Positions 24,423 to 45,847 of a stretch of DNA of 64,000 nt are shown here, in pieces. The translations under genes were made by a program, and so were the position numbers. Location of the stretch: assembly GCA_964020155.1 (NCBI GenBank), contig OZ026548.1:1713897-1777896 (forward strand), given 5' to 3'. Each line of letters opens with the position of its first letter. Position 1 is the first letter of the stretch. The stretch comes from Chondrilla cf. caribensis. Lineage: Eukaryota; Porifera; Demospongiae; Chondrillida; Chondrillidae. The notes under the pieces were generated by a model, which saw only the letters and a list, made by a program, of their open reading frames with translations, was not told the DNA's origin and did not search any database.

Positions 24423-25349
24423 TCGGTTGATATTTTATCTGTGTTTAATAAATTATAAATTTAATTATACTTTATACTTTGACATATTTCTAAAAGTAAT
24501 TATCTGCACATATGTAATGTTCTTTAGTAATATAAGCCAGTTTGTAAGTATATGTAATTGAATTTTTAAAATAATGTATACATATGTTTTCCTGTAGCAC
24601 GCAATTCATGATCATGCAATTATATATACATACACTTGTTTAATCCTCCAGTTATGCCATACTTCTAAAAGTAATAATCTGCACATGTATTATGTTCTAC
24701 AGTATGACAGTAAAGTATGTAATTGACTTTTCGAAATAATGTATGTTTTCCTGTATTTAGCATACAATTAACCTCCACTAAAGGACACCATAGAAATTAC
24801 CTCCCTACAAAGGACACGTTCTAAGACACGTGCACCAAACGTATAGACTTTCCTACGTATAGTGCTAATTTTCCACCTCTGAAGAGTGGACAACCTCTCT
24901 ACAGTGGACAAGACAGCTGTTCCCAATGTGTCCTTTATAGAGAGGTCACCTGTACATACACTTGTTTAATCCTCCAGGTTACTAGCTGCATATGATATAT
25001 AGGTTTTACTATAGACTAAGTGTGTAATGTGTAATGCAAGATTTGTGTCACATGCAGTGATCATTGATTGTAATTGGTACATGCATAGTAAATTGAAACC
25101 GTATAATGTTCAAAACAAATACAAAATCAATTAATAATAATTATTAAGCATAAATCCAGATATAAACTTAAACAAAAGCCAATATCCTCAAAATAATATC
25201 ATGTTTTTTTGTATAATTGTAATTCATACTGGAAAACCTTTACCTGAAGGCTTCTTGAACAAGTATTTAGTAGAAATTTATGCATATGCAACTGCAATAT
25301 ACGTATATAATTCAACAATAATGTTAAGTATATTACATCAATTATGTAG
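24423..25349. other. Intergenic region with local tandem duplication
   Basis: About 24490-24650 is partly repeated at 24655-24760. A second MITE follows, then the flank shared with the other modules. No gene seen. Confidence 0.55.
24771..24951. mobile_element. Small TIR element, probably Tc1/pogo-type
   Basis: ACCTCCACTAAAGGACAC at the left and the complement of ACCTCTCTATAAAGGACAC at the right. Absent from the other modules. The left end appears slightly truncated. Confidence 0.5.
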
Positions 25350-27155
25350 TCACATCATCTCAGACACAGCATGGTATGGAAGGCGTTCTGGAAGAAGGTC
25401 CCCACCATCATCATTCTCATCCTCATCTTTACTCTCTGGCCTAGTGGGATGGAGAACTTGGCAACACTTGGAGGACCGACAACAAGAACGTTTCTTACAA
25501 CACTTGTAACAACGAACACAAATGACGGTCAAAATGGGCAAGAACCCCAAAAAGAGAATAGCAATAAAAAAAGGAAATAGGGAGTTGTCGGGGTTGCCGG
25601 ACTGCAATTGAAAAAAAAAGGCGGTTATCATAGTTCCCACCGAAGCTAGAATAAGATACAAGAGATAAAGAGACTCATAATAGTTGTGTTTAGGTTCTTT
25701 GTAAGGTTGAATCACTGAGTGAATCCCAAGAATAATGATGAAGCAAAAAGATATTACAGCTTGCCGTATTAGCAATTTAGTAGCAAGGCCAGCATACAAA
25801 GACCACAATACAACCAGATACAGTAGGTGGAGTCCAGCATACCATCGAAGCCTATCTTTGCACACTCCTTGAAACACATCAAACACTGGATGTAGTTTGG
25901 AGAAACGGGGAAGAGGTAACTTGTGGAAGAGAGTAGGTATGGATGGAGAGTAGATGAGGGCCATTGGGAGGAGCAGGAGGAGGATGGCAGCAACACAAGC
26001 AATGGAGAAGAATGCTGGTATGCGTGTTTGGAAAAATTGGAAATCAGGACAAGCCTCGGGTTCAAGACAATGATCAGTAGCAGTTAATCTTTTATAATTT
26101 ACAGCCATACAGCATGAAGGCATAATAATAATTGGTCCTCCAGATAATATGCGAAAAGATATAGATAACAGGTCACCATAAGCCAGTACAATAACGGAAC
26201 CAATACCATGAAGAATGGTCCTCCTAGCTGTATGCTTCTCTCTGAAGTGTCGTGTGGCTCTTCTCAGCTTAGCCCAGGGAAGACGACACTTCTGAAATGG
26301 ACACCAATTACACTTCACCAGGAACAGAACCAGCACTATAGCAATAATACTCAATATATATTTGAAATATTCCAGAAAGTAATAAGGAGAAACCAGGGCA
26401 AGGTTGCTTCGATTCGAAATTACAGCAATACCACTAATGGACAAAAGGAAAGTGTAAAGTTGGTTCTGCATGACGATCAGTGACAATACCTCCCCTGCTG
26501 GTGATGCAAGTGGTAAACATTGATAAAAGAAGACAAAGGATCGACTTGTTCCTGAAACAAGGTTAATGTTGAAGAACAAGATTATTGGGAGAACTATCAA
26601 GAGTAGGCCTATACCAAAGAATACTAACCAGGAGAGTTTGGAGAACTCAAAAATTGATAATTGGTTCAGTTTTTCCTCATTAGCATTGTTGTCAACATAA
26701 CACAGACAGGTAGATCCTAGGGATTCTTCATTAAAATCCGAAGCGTTACAGTAACTGCTCGTCTCGCATGCAGTAACCGCTCTCCTAACATCACAGAAAA
26801 ACGCTGGCACTAGTGTACACGGGACCAGGGGGTTGAAATAAATTGCAACACACGGATACGAGTACGGATAACTTGTATAGAATGAATCATTTCTACGATC
26901 GACACTCTCAACATTATTTCCACGACAAAATTTATAATTGTTCCCTTTCTCGATAGTACTGCACCTTGGTGTCTTGAGATGATCTTCAGTAGAGGTGGTG
27001 AAATCGCACTTCAGGTAAGCAATCCCGCGACTGGAATTAAAAGTATCATCACAATATTCGATCGAAGTGACACTGCAGTCCCCTTCAATACTGCTTCCTA
27101 TACACGGAGACATCATCACCACGAACACGAGAACCTTACTCAAAACGAACCTCAT
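25350..27155 (-). CDS. Nine-pass membrane protein with Cys-rich ectodomain, copy 3
   Basis: Intact intronless paralogue, 601 aa from the start codon at 27155. Same architecture as copy 2: signal peptide, Cys-rich ectodomain, nine helices and an acidic tail ending AVSEMM. The ectodomain between the conserved RCSTIEKGNNY and NASDFNEES motifs is longer here and quite different, with several Tyr/Pro residues and additional Cys. The stretch between helices 4 and 5 and that between helices 8 and 9 also differ. Helices and cytoplasmic loops are nearly identical to copies 2 and 4. Single lesion-free frame, so probably functional. Confidence 0.88.
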   Translation of the reverse strand: MRFVLSKVLVFVVMMSPCIGSSIEGDCSVTSIEYCDDTFNSSRGIAYLKCDFTTSTEDHLKTPRCSTIEKGNNYKFCRGNNVESVDRRNDSFYTSYPYSYPCVAIYFNPLVPCTLVPAFFCDVRRAVTACETSSYCNASDFNEESLGSTCLCYVDNNANEEKLNQLSIFEFSKLSWLVFFGIGLLLIVLPIILFFNINLVSGTSRSFVFFYQCLPLASPAGEVLSLIVMQNQLYTFLLSISGIAVISNRSNLALVSPYYFLEYFKYILSIIAIVLVLFLVKCNWCPFQKCRLPWAKLRRATRHFREKHTARRTILHGIGSVIVLAYGDLLSISFRILSGGPIIIMPSCCMAVNYKRLTATDHCLEPEACPDFQFFQTRIPAFFSIACVAAILLLLLPMALIYSPSIPTLFHKLPLPRFSKLHPVFDVFQGVCKDRLRWYAGLHLLYLVVLWSLYAGLATKLLIRQAVISFCFIIILGIHSVIQPYKEPKHNYYESLYLLYLILASVGTMITAFFFQLQSGNPDNSLFPFFIAILFLGFLPILTVICVRCYKCCKKRSCCRSSKCCQVLHPTRPESKDEDENDDGGDLLPERLPYHAVSEMM

Positions 27156-27908
27156 TCTGTGGAAGAGCATCAGATACAAGTAGACCATAGATCCTAGACC
27201 TCTATACCGGTGGTATGGAAGATCTATGGTGTGACCTCTACTATCTATGGTGTGACAGACATAAGACACCTCCCCTAAGAAATATCATCAAATTCTATAT
27301 GAATGTCATTAATAATCCATACTATAAATATTATTAGACCACTTTCAAAATGACGTCACAGTTTAGCGCCAGTATAAGGGGAATTGTTGAATCAGCCGAA
27401 CAGTTGTGTTTTATACATATGTTCCAAATATCCAGATTACGTCACCGTTTATTTAACAATGTACAGTATCTATGTGTGTATATAATAATAATATGTAATA
27501 ATAGTGCATATGCATAATGGGCCTGAAACAACCAGCCACACCTGCTCGTGATTATTGTTAACCAGGTTACCACAATGGAATATATGCTATAATAATATTA
27601 TGTATATATTACGCACGATATATGAACCAGATCTAGAATTTCTTTTTAGGAAGGCCTAGGTTGGCAAAAAAGTGCAAAATATGGTTGTGAAGCAAGATTA
27701 TTTATGTTATCCCATGAATTTTGGAATAGAGGGTGTGTAAATTTCTGGTGGGGGGGGAGAAAAGGGGGGCAAATGTACCCCTCCCTTCAAAGAGACCCTG
27801 CATACCATACATACATACATACGTACCTACCTATACGTGCTCATATAATGCCTTATTATGTATTTGTCATCTCATCATGTAGCACTCTGTGAGGAGGTTT
27901 TGTACCAG
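27156..27908. other. Upstream region of membrane gene copy 3
   Basis: The first 220 bp resemble the upstream region of copy 2. The rest, up to the first exon of phosphatase-like copy C, is AT-rich without features I can name. Confidence 0.55.
27351..27358. promoter_or_regulatory. CRE (TGACGTCA) upstream of membrane gene copy 3
   Basis: Perfect palindromic CRE 195 bp upstream of the start codon, in a block aligned with copy 2. Motif evidence only. Confidence 0.45.
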
Positions 27909-28185
27909 TAGTGACCACTCAGCCTGAACCAGACAAAGTAGACGGTTGTGTGCAGAAGGAGACTCTTGTCCAAGATAAGGATGCAGCTACACTTGGATCA
28001 AAAGAGGAAGAACTGCTAAGAAAGAGCAAAATTGGACCAGTTGGTAAGTTAGTTCACATACGTACAATGTATGTACATATGTATTTACTACATGTTCATC
28101 GTGAGTGTAGACATACTTATGTATATGTTCTATGTACATACATATGTCTCATGAGTGTGAATGCTTCTTGGATGTACACATGCAC

Positions 28186-28241
<56 letters not shown>

Positions 28242-28248
28242 ACACCCA

Positions 28249-28325
<77 letters not shown>

Positions 28326-28554
28326 TACACACACGCACACACGCACACACACACACATGCATACACACACACCATACATATATGTACATACGTACGTATT
28401 TATTGGAGAGTATACTGCAGGTTGGTATGTGCTTATCAATATGGTGCTTGTGAATAATTATGCAGAAATCTCTTAACTGACATCTATTGTATCAAGAATG
28501 TTTGCATTTCTCAAGAAAGCCTCTCAAAAATGGTCGATGAGCAGTTCAAGTGAG

Positions 28555-28626
<72 letters not shown>

Positions 28627-30684
28627 ATTCATTTCATATCTTATCCAGATTGTTTGAACTCAATTCTGACAAAGAGATCACTTTGAACAGTTTCTTGAGT
28701 TGTGTTGGGCAGCTCAAGTTCAGAGGCACTTCTTCCCTGCTGAGACTCCCGAAGCCACTCTTTGGACAGAAGGAAGGCCAGCAGGTCAATCGGTCACCCT
28801 CTCCCATTCATATACCACCTGATAATAACTCCCAGTCAGATGCTGTTAAAGACCACAAACTACCTCAAACGAGTGGAGAAGAAGAAGTGTTAGAGAAGTT
28901 ACCTTACAGAGGTAGACGTAAAGCCCTTCCCTGTATGTGTTGTACATATTGCACCTACAGTACATACTGCACATACAGTACACAAAAGTACTGTATTCAT
29001 TCCATGTACCTACTCTCCTGTTTCAGGTGATAGCCTACCTGTTTGCTCAGAAGGTTCTCTGTCCTCACAAGATGATTCTAATTAGAGGTAACCATGAGCA
29101 CAGAGAGATGCAAATAAACTTCTCCTTCCAAACGTGAGCTTTTCATATTCACAATACATGTGCATATTCTAATAAGTCTCTCCATACTTGATTAATTGAT
29201 TATGTCACTCAGTGGTATGAACATGTGTGTATACATTGGGTATCCACTTATGCCCTTTTTGTTGTAATTTCGTTCCAGTGAATGTGTTGAGAAGTTCGGT
29301 GAAAGCTTGGGACTTCACATATGGCAGACAGTCAACGAGTGCTTTGATGTGATGCCTGTATCTGCTGTAGTGGAAGATAAGGTCAGTGTGCTACTGTGGT
29401 GAGCACCAACTAGTGCATATGAGTACTGGTGTATTTCAACAACCTTGAATGTGAGTACTCACTTTAGTGTTGGAAGCACCCACTAGTGTATGTATGTTGG
29501 TACTGATGTATATGAGTAATACTGAATGTGAAATCCACTTTAGGATTGTGAATTCTCAGTATTGTTGAAACATTCAATAGCTATTGTACTTGTATACTTA
29601 TACATGTATAGGGCTATACATTTTCCGTTTCATACATTTACACCTTTTGTTTCACAAACTACGTACATAATCCCTTTTTTCGTGAACAGTTAGGTTGTCC
29701 CACGCTTGTTTACAGGTGTGTATTTGTATGATTTCAAGAAATGTTTTTTTTGAAATTCATTTCACTGGCAGATATTTTGCACCCATGGTGGAATTCCCCG
29801 TCCCTGTCACGGGGGAGGGCTACTCTCGGCAATACGAGAAGCTCCTATAATTGTTCTGAGTGATCCAGAAATACAGTGTCCACTGGTTTGGGAGCTGATG
29901 TGGAGTGATCCCATCAGGTACATGTGTTATGTATGTATGTTGTACCTTTACATGTTATTGTTATTATTATTGAAGTTCCTCCACTAGTAGTAAGTATGCA
30001 TCTTCTCATCTTCTGTATAATATGTGTGACTAATTCCGTCTTGTGTGTCTAGAGGAGATGAGATTTCGAAAGAAGTGTTGATTGAACTGAGAAAGAACAA
30101 TGGTTTCATTCCCAATCCATCTCGTGGAACTGGGTATTTGTTCAGGTTAATCTCTCACTGTGTTACACTGTACGTCACACATGTAACATAAAGAAAAGCA
30201 CATGTACGTACCTTATGCAACATGTACATGTATGACGAGTACTGTCTGAAGTAAACATGATATAGCTGTACCCATGTCTGACTGTAGGGTTTGATGGTCC
30301 CTGTAGTCTACCCCACGCATCCTGGAAATGAGTGTGATAGTCCACATTTGTTGTATCACTTAGTGTGTGTATACTGGTGCAAAAGAGTGTTGTTGTCTGT
30401 TCACTGTTCTTCATGATTACTGATTGTTTCATGAACTCAGTGGAGAAGCTTTGGAGGGATTCTTACAGAGGAACAATCTATCACATGTGATAAGAGCACA
30501 TGAAGTGAAGGCTACAGGCTTTCAGGTGTGTGTAGCTGTCACTGTTTGGTATGTATGTATATATTGTATGTGCACATATGTATGTGTTTGTATAATTATG
30601 TGTGAGTATATATATGTGTGTATGCCCACAGCATGTACTACATAAACACTGCATATTGTATTATGTATTTATTGAGTGTGTCCA

Positions 30685-30727
<43 letters not shown>

Positions 30728-32208
30728 TAGTTATACCTCGCCTTTGCTTGGTACATGGTGGATATGCTTGAGTGTCAGGAAGCGATATACCGAGGGCGAA
30801 GCCCGAGGTTATCGCTTCCTGACACTCACTATATCTCCATGTACCCAGCAAAGGCGGGGTATAACAAATATGTATCCCGTCAAAACGATCGAAAGTATGT
30901 TAGCGTTGTGAATACAGACGAGAAATTTGCGAGGAAAGATTTCTTTGGGGGCTGGAAACGACAGTAAAACTATAATCAGAGGCAAGTTAACAATAGCCGA
31001 GTACCCATCAACTCTCTAATACCTAGCAAAAAGAGGTGTGAAGATCATAATAGCAATCGTTTCTCTGAGCTTACCGACTTAGAAGAGTGGACAAATCCTT
31101 ATGTGCCCAAAACGCTGCCAAGAAAATGGGCTGAGTAAATATTATCCAGCCTAGAAGCCCGAACCATGAAGTCTTCGATCTAAATGACCAATCAATTCAT
31201 GTTAAAATCGTTCTCGATTCGCCGCCTTTCTGAAAACACGATGTTTGTGCGCTGATTTTGTGTTCCTTCAACTGAATTTGTGTGGTCTTCAGCGTTCATT
31301 GTGTATCAGCATTGCTGGTGCATTGGTTGTCTTGAGTGACAAGTGCGGCGATAATTGATAACTTCCTTTCAATTAAGAAAACGGGGTATATCAGTAATGA
31401 GGTCAGAAATATACCTCGGGACTACGTATACTCTATGAATATCTGGATGTCTGTGATAATGTATATCTCCTTTTGACAATGTGTACACTGCAAAAACACT
31501 GGTGGAGATATTCCACCATTATTGGTGCATTCGATGAATGTGTCATCACCTGCTCAAATAATGACATGATTGTTATTGGTGACAAGACTAATGAATGTAA
31601 CAAAGTGTAGCATGGCAAGAAATTCAATGTACATACTTTGTGTGTGTAGGGGTGGTGGTGTGTTTGCTTGGCTGGTCTACAAATGTGCATGTACGTACAT
31701 ATACAAACATAAACCAGCCCCCATGAAGTACTTACACTGTCTACCACAACGTATACACCTTACCTATCTATCATTTCATATACACAGGTGAACAATATTT
31801 GCGCACTCCTTAAACCACACATCCTGTTGCCCATCACAACATCATCAGTTAAACAGCTCAAGCTTTGTTGTATTCATTTTGTTTGTCTTCAATAACAACC
31901 ATGCCGATTCTTGAGCATAATATGGTGATACATACGGACATTTTATATCTAATCCACCAATAATGGCGGAATATTTCGACCAGTGTTTTACAGTGTATGA
32001 TTGCGGCTATGCAGCTTTTATGATACAAGTAATGTGTGTATGTACGTACGTAATACAATAGTAATTGTCTCATTTGTTCCAGCTTCAGCATAAAGGTCGC
32101 CTTTTGACTGTTTTCAGCTCTTCTGGTTACTGTGGGGGCACCAATGAAGCTGCTTGTGTGCTCATTGAGGGAAGAAAGATCAGAACTATTCGTCTGGACA
32201 CAACATGA
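27909..32208 (+). CDS. PPP-family Ser/Thr phosphatase-like, copy C (lacks motif-1/2 exon)
   Basis: Exons: 27909-28043 (charged N-terminal segment), a possible short exon ending 28551, 28649-about 28911, 29027-29133 (RGNHE), 29279-29381, 29772-29917 (HGG, WELMWSDP; one codon longer than in copy B), 30053-30145, 30441-30525 (RAHE) and 32083-32208 (GYCGGTNEAA, stop). Every exon from 29027 on is open and in phase. As in copy B, no exon between 28911 and 29027 can encode GDxHG or GDxVDRG, and the exon ending PVYVLG is also absent. The 5' exon phases do not join cleanly, so the N-terminal model is doubtful. Two transposons sit in its last intron. Confidence 0.65.
28189..28370. repeat. (CA)n microsatellite
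   Basis: Long interrupted CA tract with a few CCCACA variants, intronic. Confidence 0.97.
28556..28624. repeat. (CA)n microsatellite
   Basis: Pure CA tract immediately upstream of the exon starting at 28649. Confidence 0.97.
30688..30724. repeat. (TA)n microsatellite
   Basis: Pure TA tract at the edge of a module-C-specific insertion. Confidence 0.95.
30730..30865. mobile_element. Foldback hairpin element
   Basis: About 60-bp arms in inverted orientation, GTTATACCTCGCCTTTGC at the left and its near-complement at the right, around a CGAGGGCGAAGCCCGAGG core. Followed by about 560 bp that copies A and B also lack, so the full insertion runs to roughly 31420. Confidence 0.65.
31486..31995. mobile_element. 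510-bp TIR element with TA target site
   Basis: Imperfect 42-bp inverted ends starting CACTGCAAAAACACTGG and CACTGTAAAACACTGG, flanked by TA (31484-31485, 31996-31997). Copy A keeps the empty site. Tc1/mariner-type MITE is the likely class. Confidence 0.78.
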
Positions 32209-32798
32209 TCAGTTGATATTATATCTGTGTTTATTAAACTATGAATTTAATTATACTTTGTAAGTTTGCATGCCATATTTCTAAAAGTAATTATCGGCAC
32301 ATATGTAATGAATGTTCTACAGTATACCAGTTGGTAAATAGCTTTTTGAAATTATAATGACTTTCCTGTAGCATGCAATTCAATCATATGCATATATACA
32401 TGCACTTGTTGTTTAATCCTCCAGGTTACTAGCTTCATATTATGCTATATAAGTTTTACTAGACTAAGTGTGTGATGTGTAACGCAAGATTTGTGTCACA
32501 TGCAGTAATCATTGATAGTAATTGGCACATGCATATTAAATTGAAACCATGATGTTCAAAACAAATGCAAAATCGATTAATATTAAGCATAAATCCAGAT
32601 AGTAATATAATTATAAACTTAAACAAAAGTCAAATTCCTCGAAATAATATCACCCTTTTTGTATAATTGCAATTCATACTGGAAGACCTTTAGCTGAAGG
32701 ATTCTTTAACAAGTATTTAGTAGAAATTTATGTGTGCAACTGCAAACTGCAATATGTTTAATTCAACAATAATGCTAAGTATTACATCAATTATCCAG
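32209..32798. other. Intergenic flank shared by the modules
   Basis: AT-rich, homologous to 8011-8544. No gene seen. Confidence 0.7.
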
Positions 32799-34532
32799 TC
32801 ACATCATCTCAGATGCAGCATGGTATGGAAGGCGCTCTGGAAGAGGGTCCCCACCATCATCATTCTCATCATCATCTTTACTCTCTGGCCTCGTGGGATG
32901 GAGAACTTGGCAACACTTGGAGGACCGACAACAAGTACGTTTCTTACAACATTTGTAGCAACAAACACAGATGACGGTCAAAATGGGCAAGGACCCCAAA
33001 ACAAATGTAAGAAAAGTAATAATTGAAGTAAATACGGAGTCGTCAGAGTTACTGGATTGCAAGTGAAAAAAAAAGTTGGTCACCATAGTGCCCACCGAAG
33101 CAAGAATAAGATACAAGAGATAAAGAGACTCATAATAGTTGTGTTTAGGTTCTTTGTAAGGTTGAATCACCGAGTGAACACCAAGAATAATGATGAAGCT
33201 AAAAGATAGGACAGCTTGCCGTATTGGTACTTTAGTAGCAAGGCCAGCGTACAAAAACCACAATACAACCAGATACAGCAGGTGGAGTCCAGCATACCAT
33301 CGAAGCTTGTCCTTGTACACCCCTTGGAACACATCAAACACAGGATGTAGTTTGGAGAAACGAGGAAGAGGTAACTTGTGGAAGAGAGTAGGTATGGATG
33401 GAGAGTAGATGAGGGCCATTGGGAGGAGCAGGAGGAGGATTACAACAACACAAGCAATGGAGAAGAATACTTGTATATGTGTTTGTAAGAATGTGAAATC
33501 ATAATATGCAGGACAAGGTTTTAGACAACGATCATAATGATCATGATCAGTTAACGCCATTTCTATACAACATGAAGATATCAGTCCTTCAGCTAATATG
33601 TGAAAGGATATAGACACAAGGTCACCATAAGCCAGTACAATAACGGAACCAATACCATGAAGAATGGTCCTCCTAGCTGTATGCTTCTCTCTGAAGTGTC
33701 GTGTGGCTCTTCTCAGCTTAGCCCAGGGAAGACGGCACTTCTGAAAAGGACACCAATTACACTTCACCAGGAACAGGACCAGCACTATAGCAATAATACT
33801 CAATATATATTTGAAATATTCCAGAAAGTAAAAACGAGAAGCCAGGCCATCACTCCTAAATGTGTAAATTTGGTTCTGCATGACAATCAGTGACAATACC
33901 TCCCCGATTGGAAATGCAAGTGGTAGACATTGATAAAAGAAGACAAAGGAGCGGCTTGTTCCTGAAACAAGGTTAATGTTGAAGAACATGATTATTGGGA
34001 GAACTATCAAGAGTAGGCCTGCACTAAATAATACTAACCAGGAGATTTCGAGGAACTCCGAATTGATTGATATTTGGTTCTGTTTTTCCATGTTAGCGCT
34101 GTTATTATAATAAGTTGATAAACATAGACAGGTAGATTCTATGTATTTATCATTAATATTCGAAGCGTTACAGTAACTGCTCTTCTTGCAGTTTGAAACA
34201 TCACACAAAAACGCCTGCACTTCATATGGGCCCAGGGGGGCTTGGAAATCAACACAGCTGCTGCGATCGACTCGAGCTCTAGATCTCTTAACTAAATCAC
34301 CACGAATTTCATAATTGTTCCCTTTCTCGATAGTACTGCACCTTGGTGTCTTGAGATGATCTTCAGTAGAGGTGGTGAAATCGCACTTCAGGTAAGCAAT
34401 CCCACGACTGGAATTGAAATAATCATTGCAATATTCGATCGAAGTGACACTGCAGTCCCCTTCAATACTGCTTCCTATACACGGAGTCATCATCACCACG
34501 AAAACGAGAATCTTACTCAAAACGAGCCTCAT
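32799..34532 (-). CDS. Nine-pass membrane protein with Cys-rich ectodomain, copy 4
   Basis: Intact intronless paralogue, 577 aa from the start codon at 34532. The shortest of the complete copies: the segment between helices 2 and 3 is reduced to a few residues, and the loop between helices 4 and 5 is rebuilt around a short Cys/His/Asp-containing sequence. The ectodomain keeps the conserved Cys pattern but is otherwise distinct. Helices, basic cytoplasmic loops and the Cys-rich tail match the other copies. It ends the tandem series; the next gene downstream is TCF25. Confidence 0.88.
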   Translation of the reverse strand: MRLVLSKILVFVVMMTPCIGSSIEGDCSVTSIEYCNDYFNSSRGIAYLKCDFTTSTEDHLKTPRCSTIEKGNNYEIRGDLVKRSRARVDRSSCVDFQAPLGPYEVQAFLCDVSNCKKSSYCNASNINDKYIESTCLCLSTYYNNSANMEKQNQISINSEFLEISWLVLFSAGLLLIVLPIIMFFNINLVSGTSRSFVFFYQCLPLAFPIGEVLSLIVMQNQIYTFRSDGLASRFYFLEYFKYILSIIAIVLVLFLVKCNWCPFQKCRLPWAKLRRATRHFREKHTARRTILHGIGSVIVLAYGDLVSISFHILAEGLISSCCIEMALTDHDHYDRCLKPCPAYYDFTFLQTHIQVFFSIACVVVILLLLLPMALIYSPSIPTLFHKLPLPRFSKLHPVFDVFQGVYKDKLRWYAGLHLLYLVVLWFLYAGLATKVPIRQAVLSFSFIIILGVHSVIQPYKEPKHNYYESLYLLYLILASVGTMVTNFFFHLQSSNSDDSVFTSIITFLTFVLGSLPILTVICVCCYKCCKKRTCCRSSKCCQVLHPTRPESKDDDENDDGGDPLPERLPYHAASEMM

Positions 34533-35000
34533 TCTGTGGAAGAGCATCAGATACAGGTAGACCATAGACCCTAAACCTTAAATACCGGTGTGACGGTGAA
34601 ATTGATTTGACCTTCCACGTTTTCGGTAAGGCTAATAAGTTTATTTCATTCTTCGCGAACGACCGGATTTCCGGGCTTCGAAGCAATCTATGTTTTAGTC
34701 TAGCTAGCTAGACTATCTATGTTTATAATCTGTTTTTGACCATGCCAATGATTATAATTCGAAGTAATAATAATCATTAAGATAATATTACAATTCATAA
34801 CAATATTAACTTGACATTACACATCCTTAGAATATTTTAATCAAGACTCAGTGTGAATATAATATCATTATTATTATAAGGAATAGTAGATAATTTGGTC
34901 AAGTAATACAAACATAATTGTTAAAGAGACTATTTCAATAATAGAGTATTCACCTTTGTCTGCGTACATATGAGACACACATATAGAGAGGCTGGAGTGT
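34533..35000. other. Intergenic boundary of the duplicated region
   Basis: Starts with sequence shared with the upstream region of membrane copy 1, then AT-rich DNA up to the TCF25 stop codon. It contains the palindrome TAGTCTAGCTAGCTAGACTA, which also occurs near 6140 and 20260. Confidence 0.6.
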
Positions 35001-44818
<9,818 letters not shown>

Positions 44819-45847
44819 ATTTTAGCGTGGTTTCCAAGTTAAAGTATAATTCCGTATATTGATGAAATCTTCGTATAATTTCGCATAACATGCCCTCATC
44901 TTTTTTGATAATGATATACAACAACGTAGACTTTGCATAATGGACTGTGTGTAATATGCGTCATGTTGCCATGTTACTACTAAAACGTACAATGATTGAG
45001 GTAAATGGGAATAAATATGAGTGGGCCTAATTTTTGTAGTTTATTAACGCTTTAAATATCAAAAATTATACCCTAAGGGCAGAGCATAGACACTCTGAAC
45101 TATAGCTAACGTAACCATAGTTTAGAGTGTCTGAGGGCAGAGTACCTCATCTGTATACTACATACTCATATTATCACTACTCATTGTGCTATAACATGTG
45201 GAGCTACTGCTAGCACACATGAAGACAGGAATTGTATACATTATAATGATCAGCTGCACATGATAAAGTGCTTTGTAATTTGACACAGGAGACTGCTGCA
45301 AATGTACACCACACTTTTTTTGTGACCAGTGTGCACGCATGTATGGGTTCAGGTTCGTATTACACACCACACATGGACTATGCACGGATACTGATTTTGG
45401 GTTGAAAGACAAACAGAAAGACAAATCATATCAAAATACCAGGTCCTTGTTTATCAGTAGATCTGCTGGTACCTAGGGTATTTGCCACTTGTGTGACCAT
45501 GACTAAAATTCATATAATAAAACTCAGTTTGCTCAGAATTGACCTTAGCTATATATTATGTATATACATATTAAATAGAGAGGACAAATTGTAAATAGAA
45601 TTTTAGTTCTGGATGCGTGCTATGTACGCTGTGTGGTTGCAGTCATGGCAAACAACAAATCAGTTATTATGGCGGGAGTTTTGCCAAATCAGCAATAGTT
45701 GTCCTTGCAGGGGACGTTCATAGAACTAGATTAGGGGGAGTCCCTAAAAAAGTACCTGTCGTCATTGTCTACGTGGAACTGTAGAAGTATTGAAAAGAAA
45801 ACCGGTCATGTACTTTGCTCATTACAATCTAGCTTTCCGAAGAGGTA
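44819..45847. other. Divergent intergenic region
   Basis: Shared 5' region of TCF25 (-) and the NERD-like gene (+). It contains a short hairpin at about 45085-45132 with AGACACTCT arms. Nothing else supported. Confidence 0.6.
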
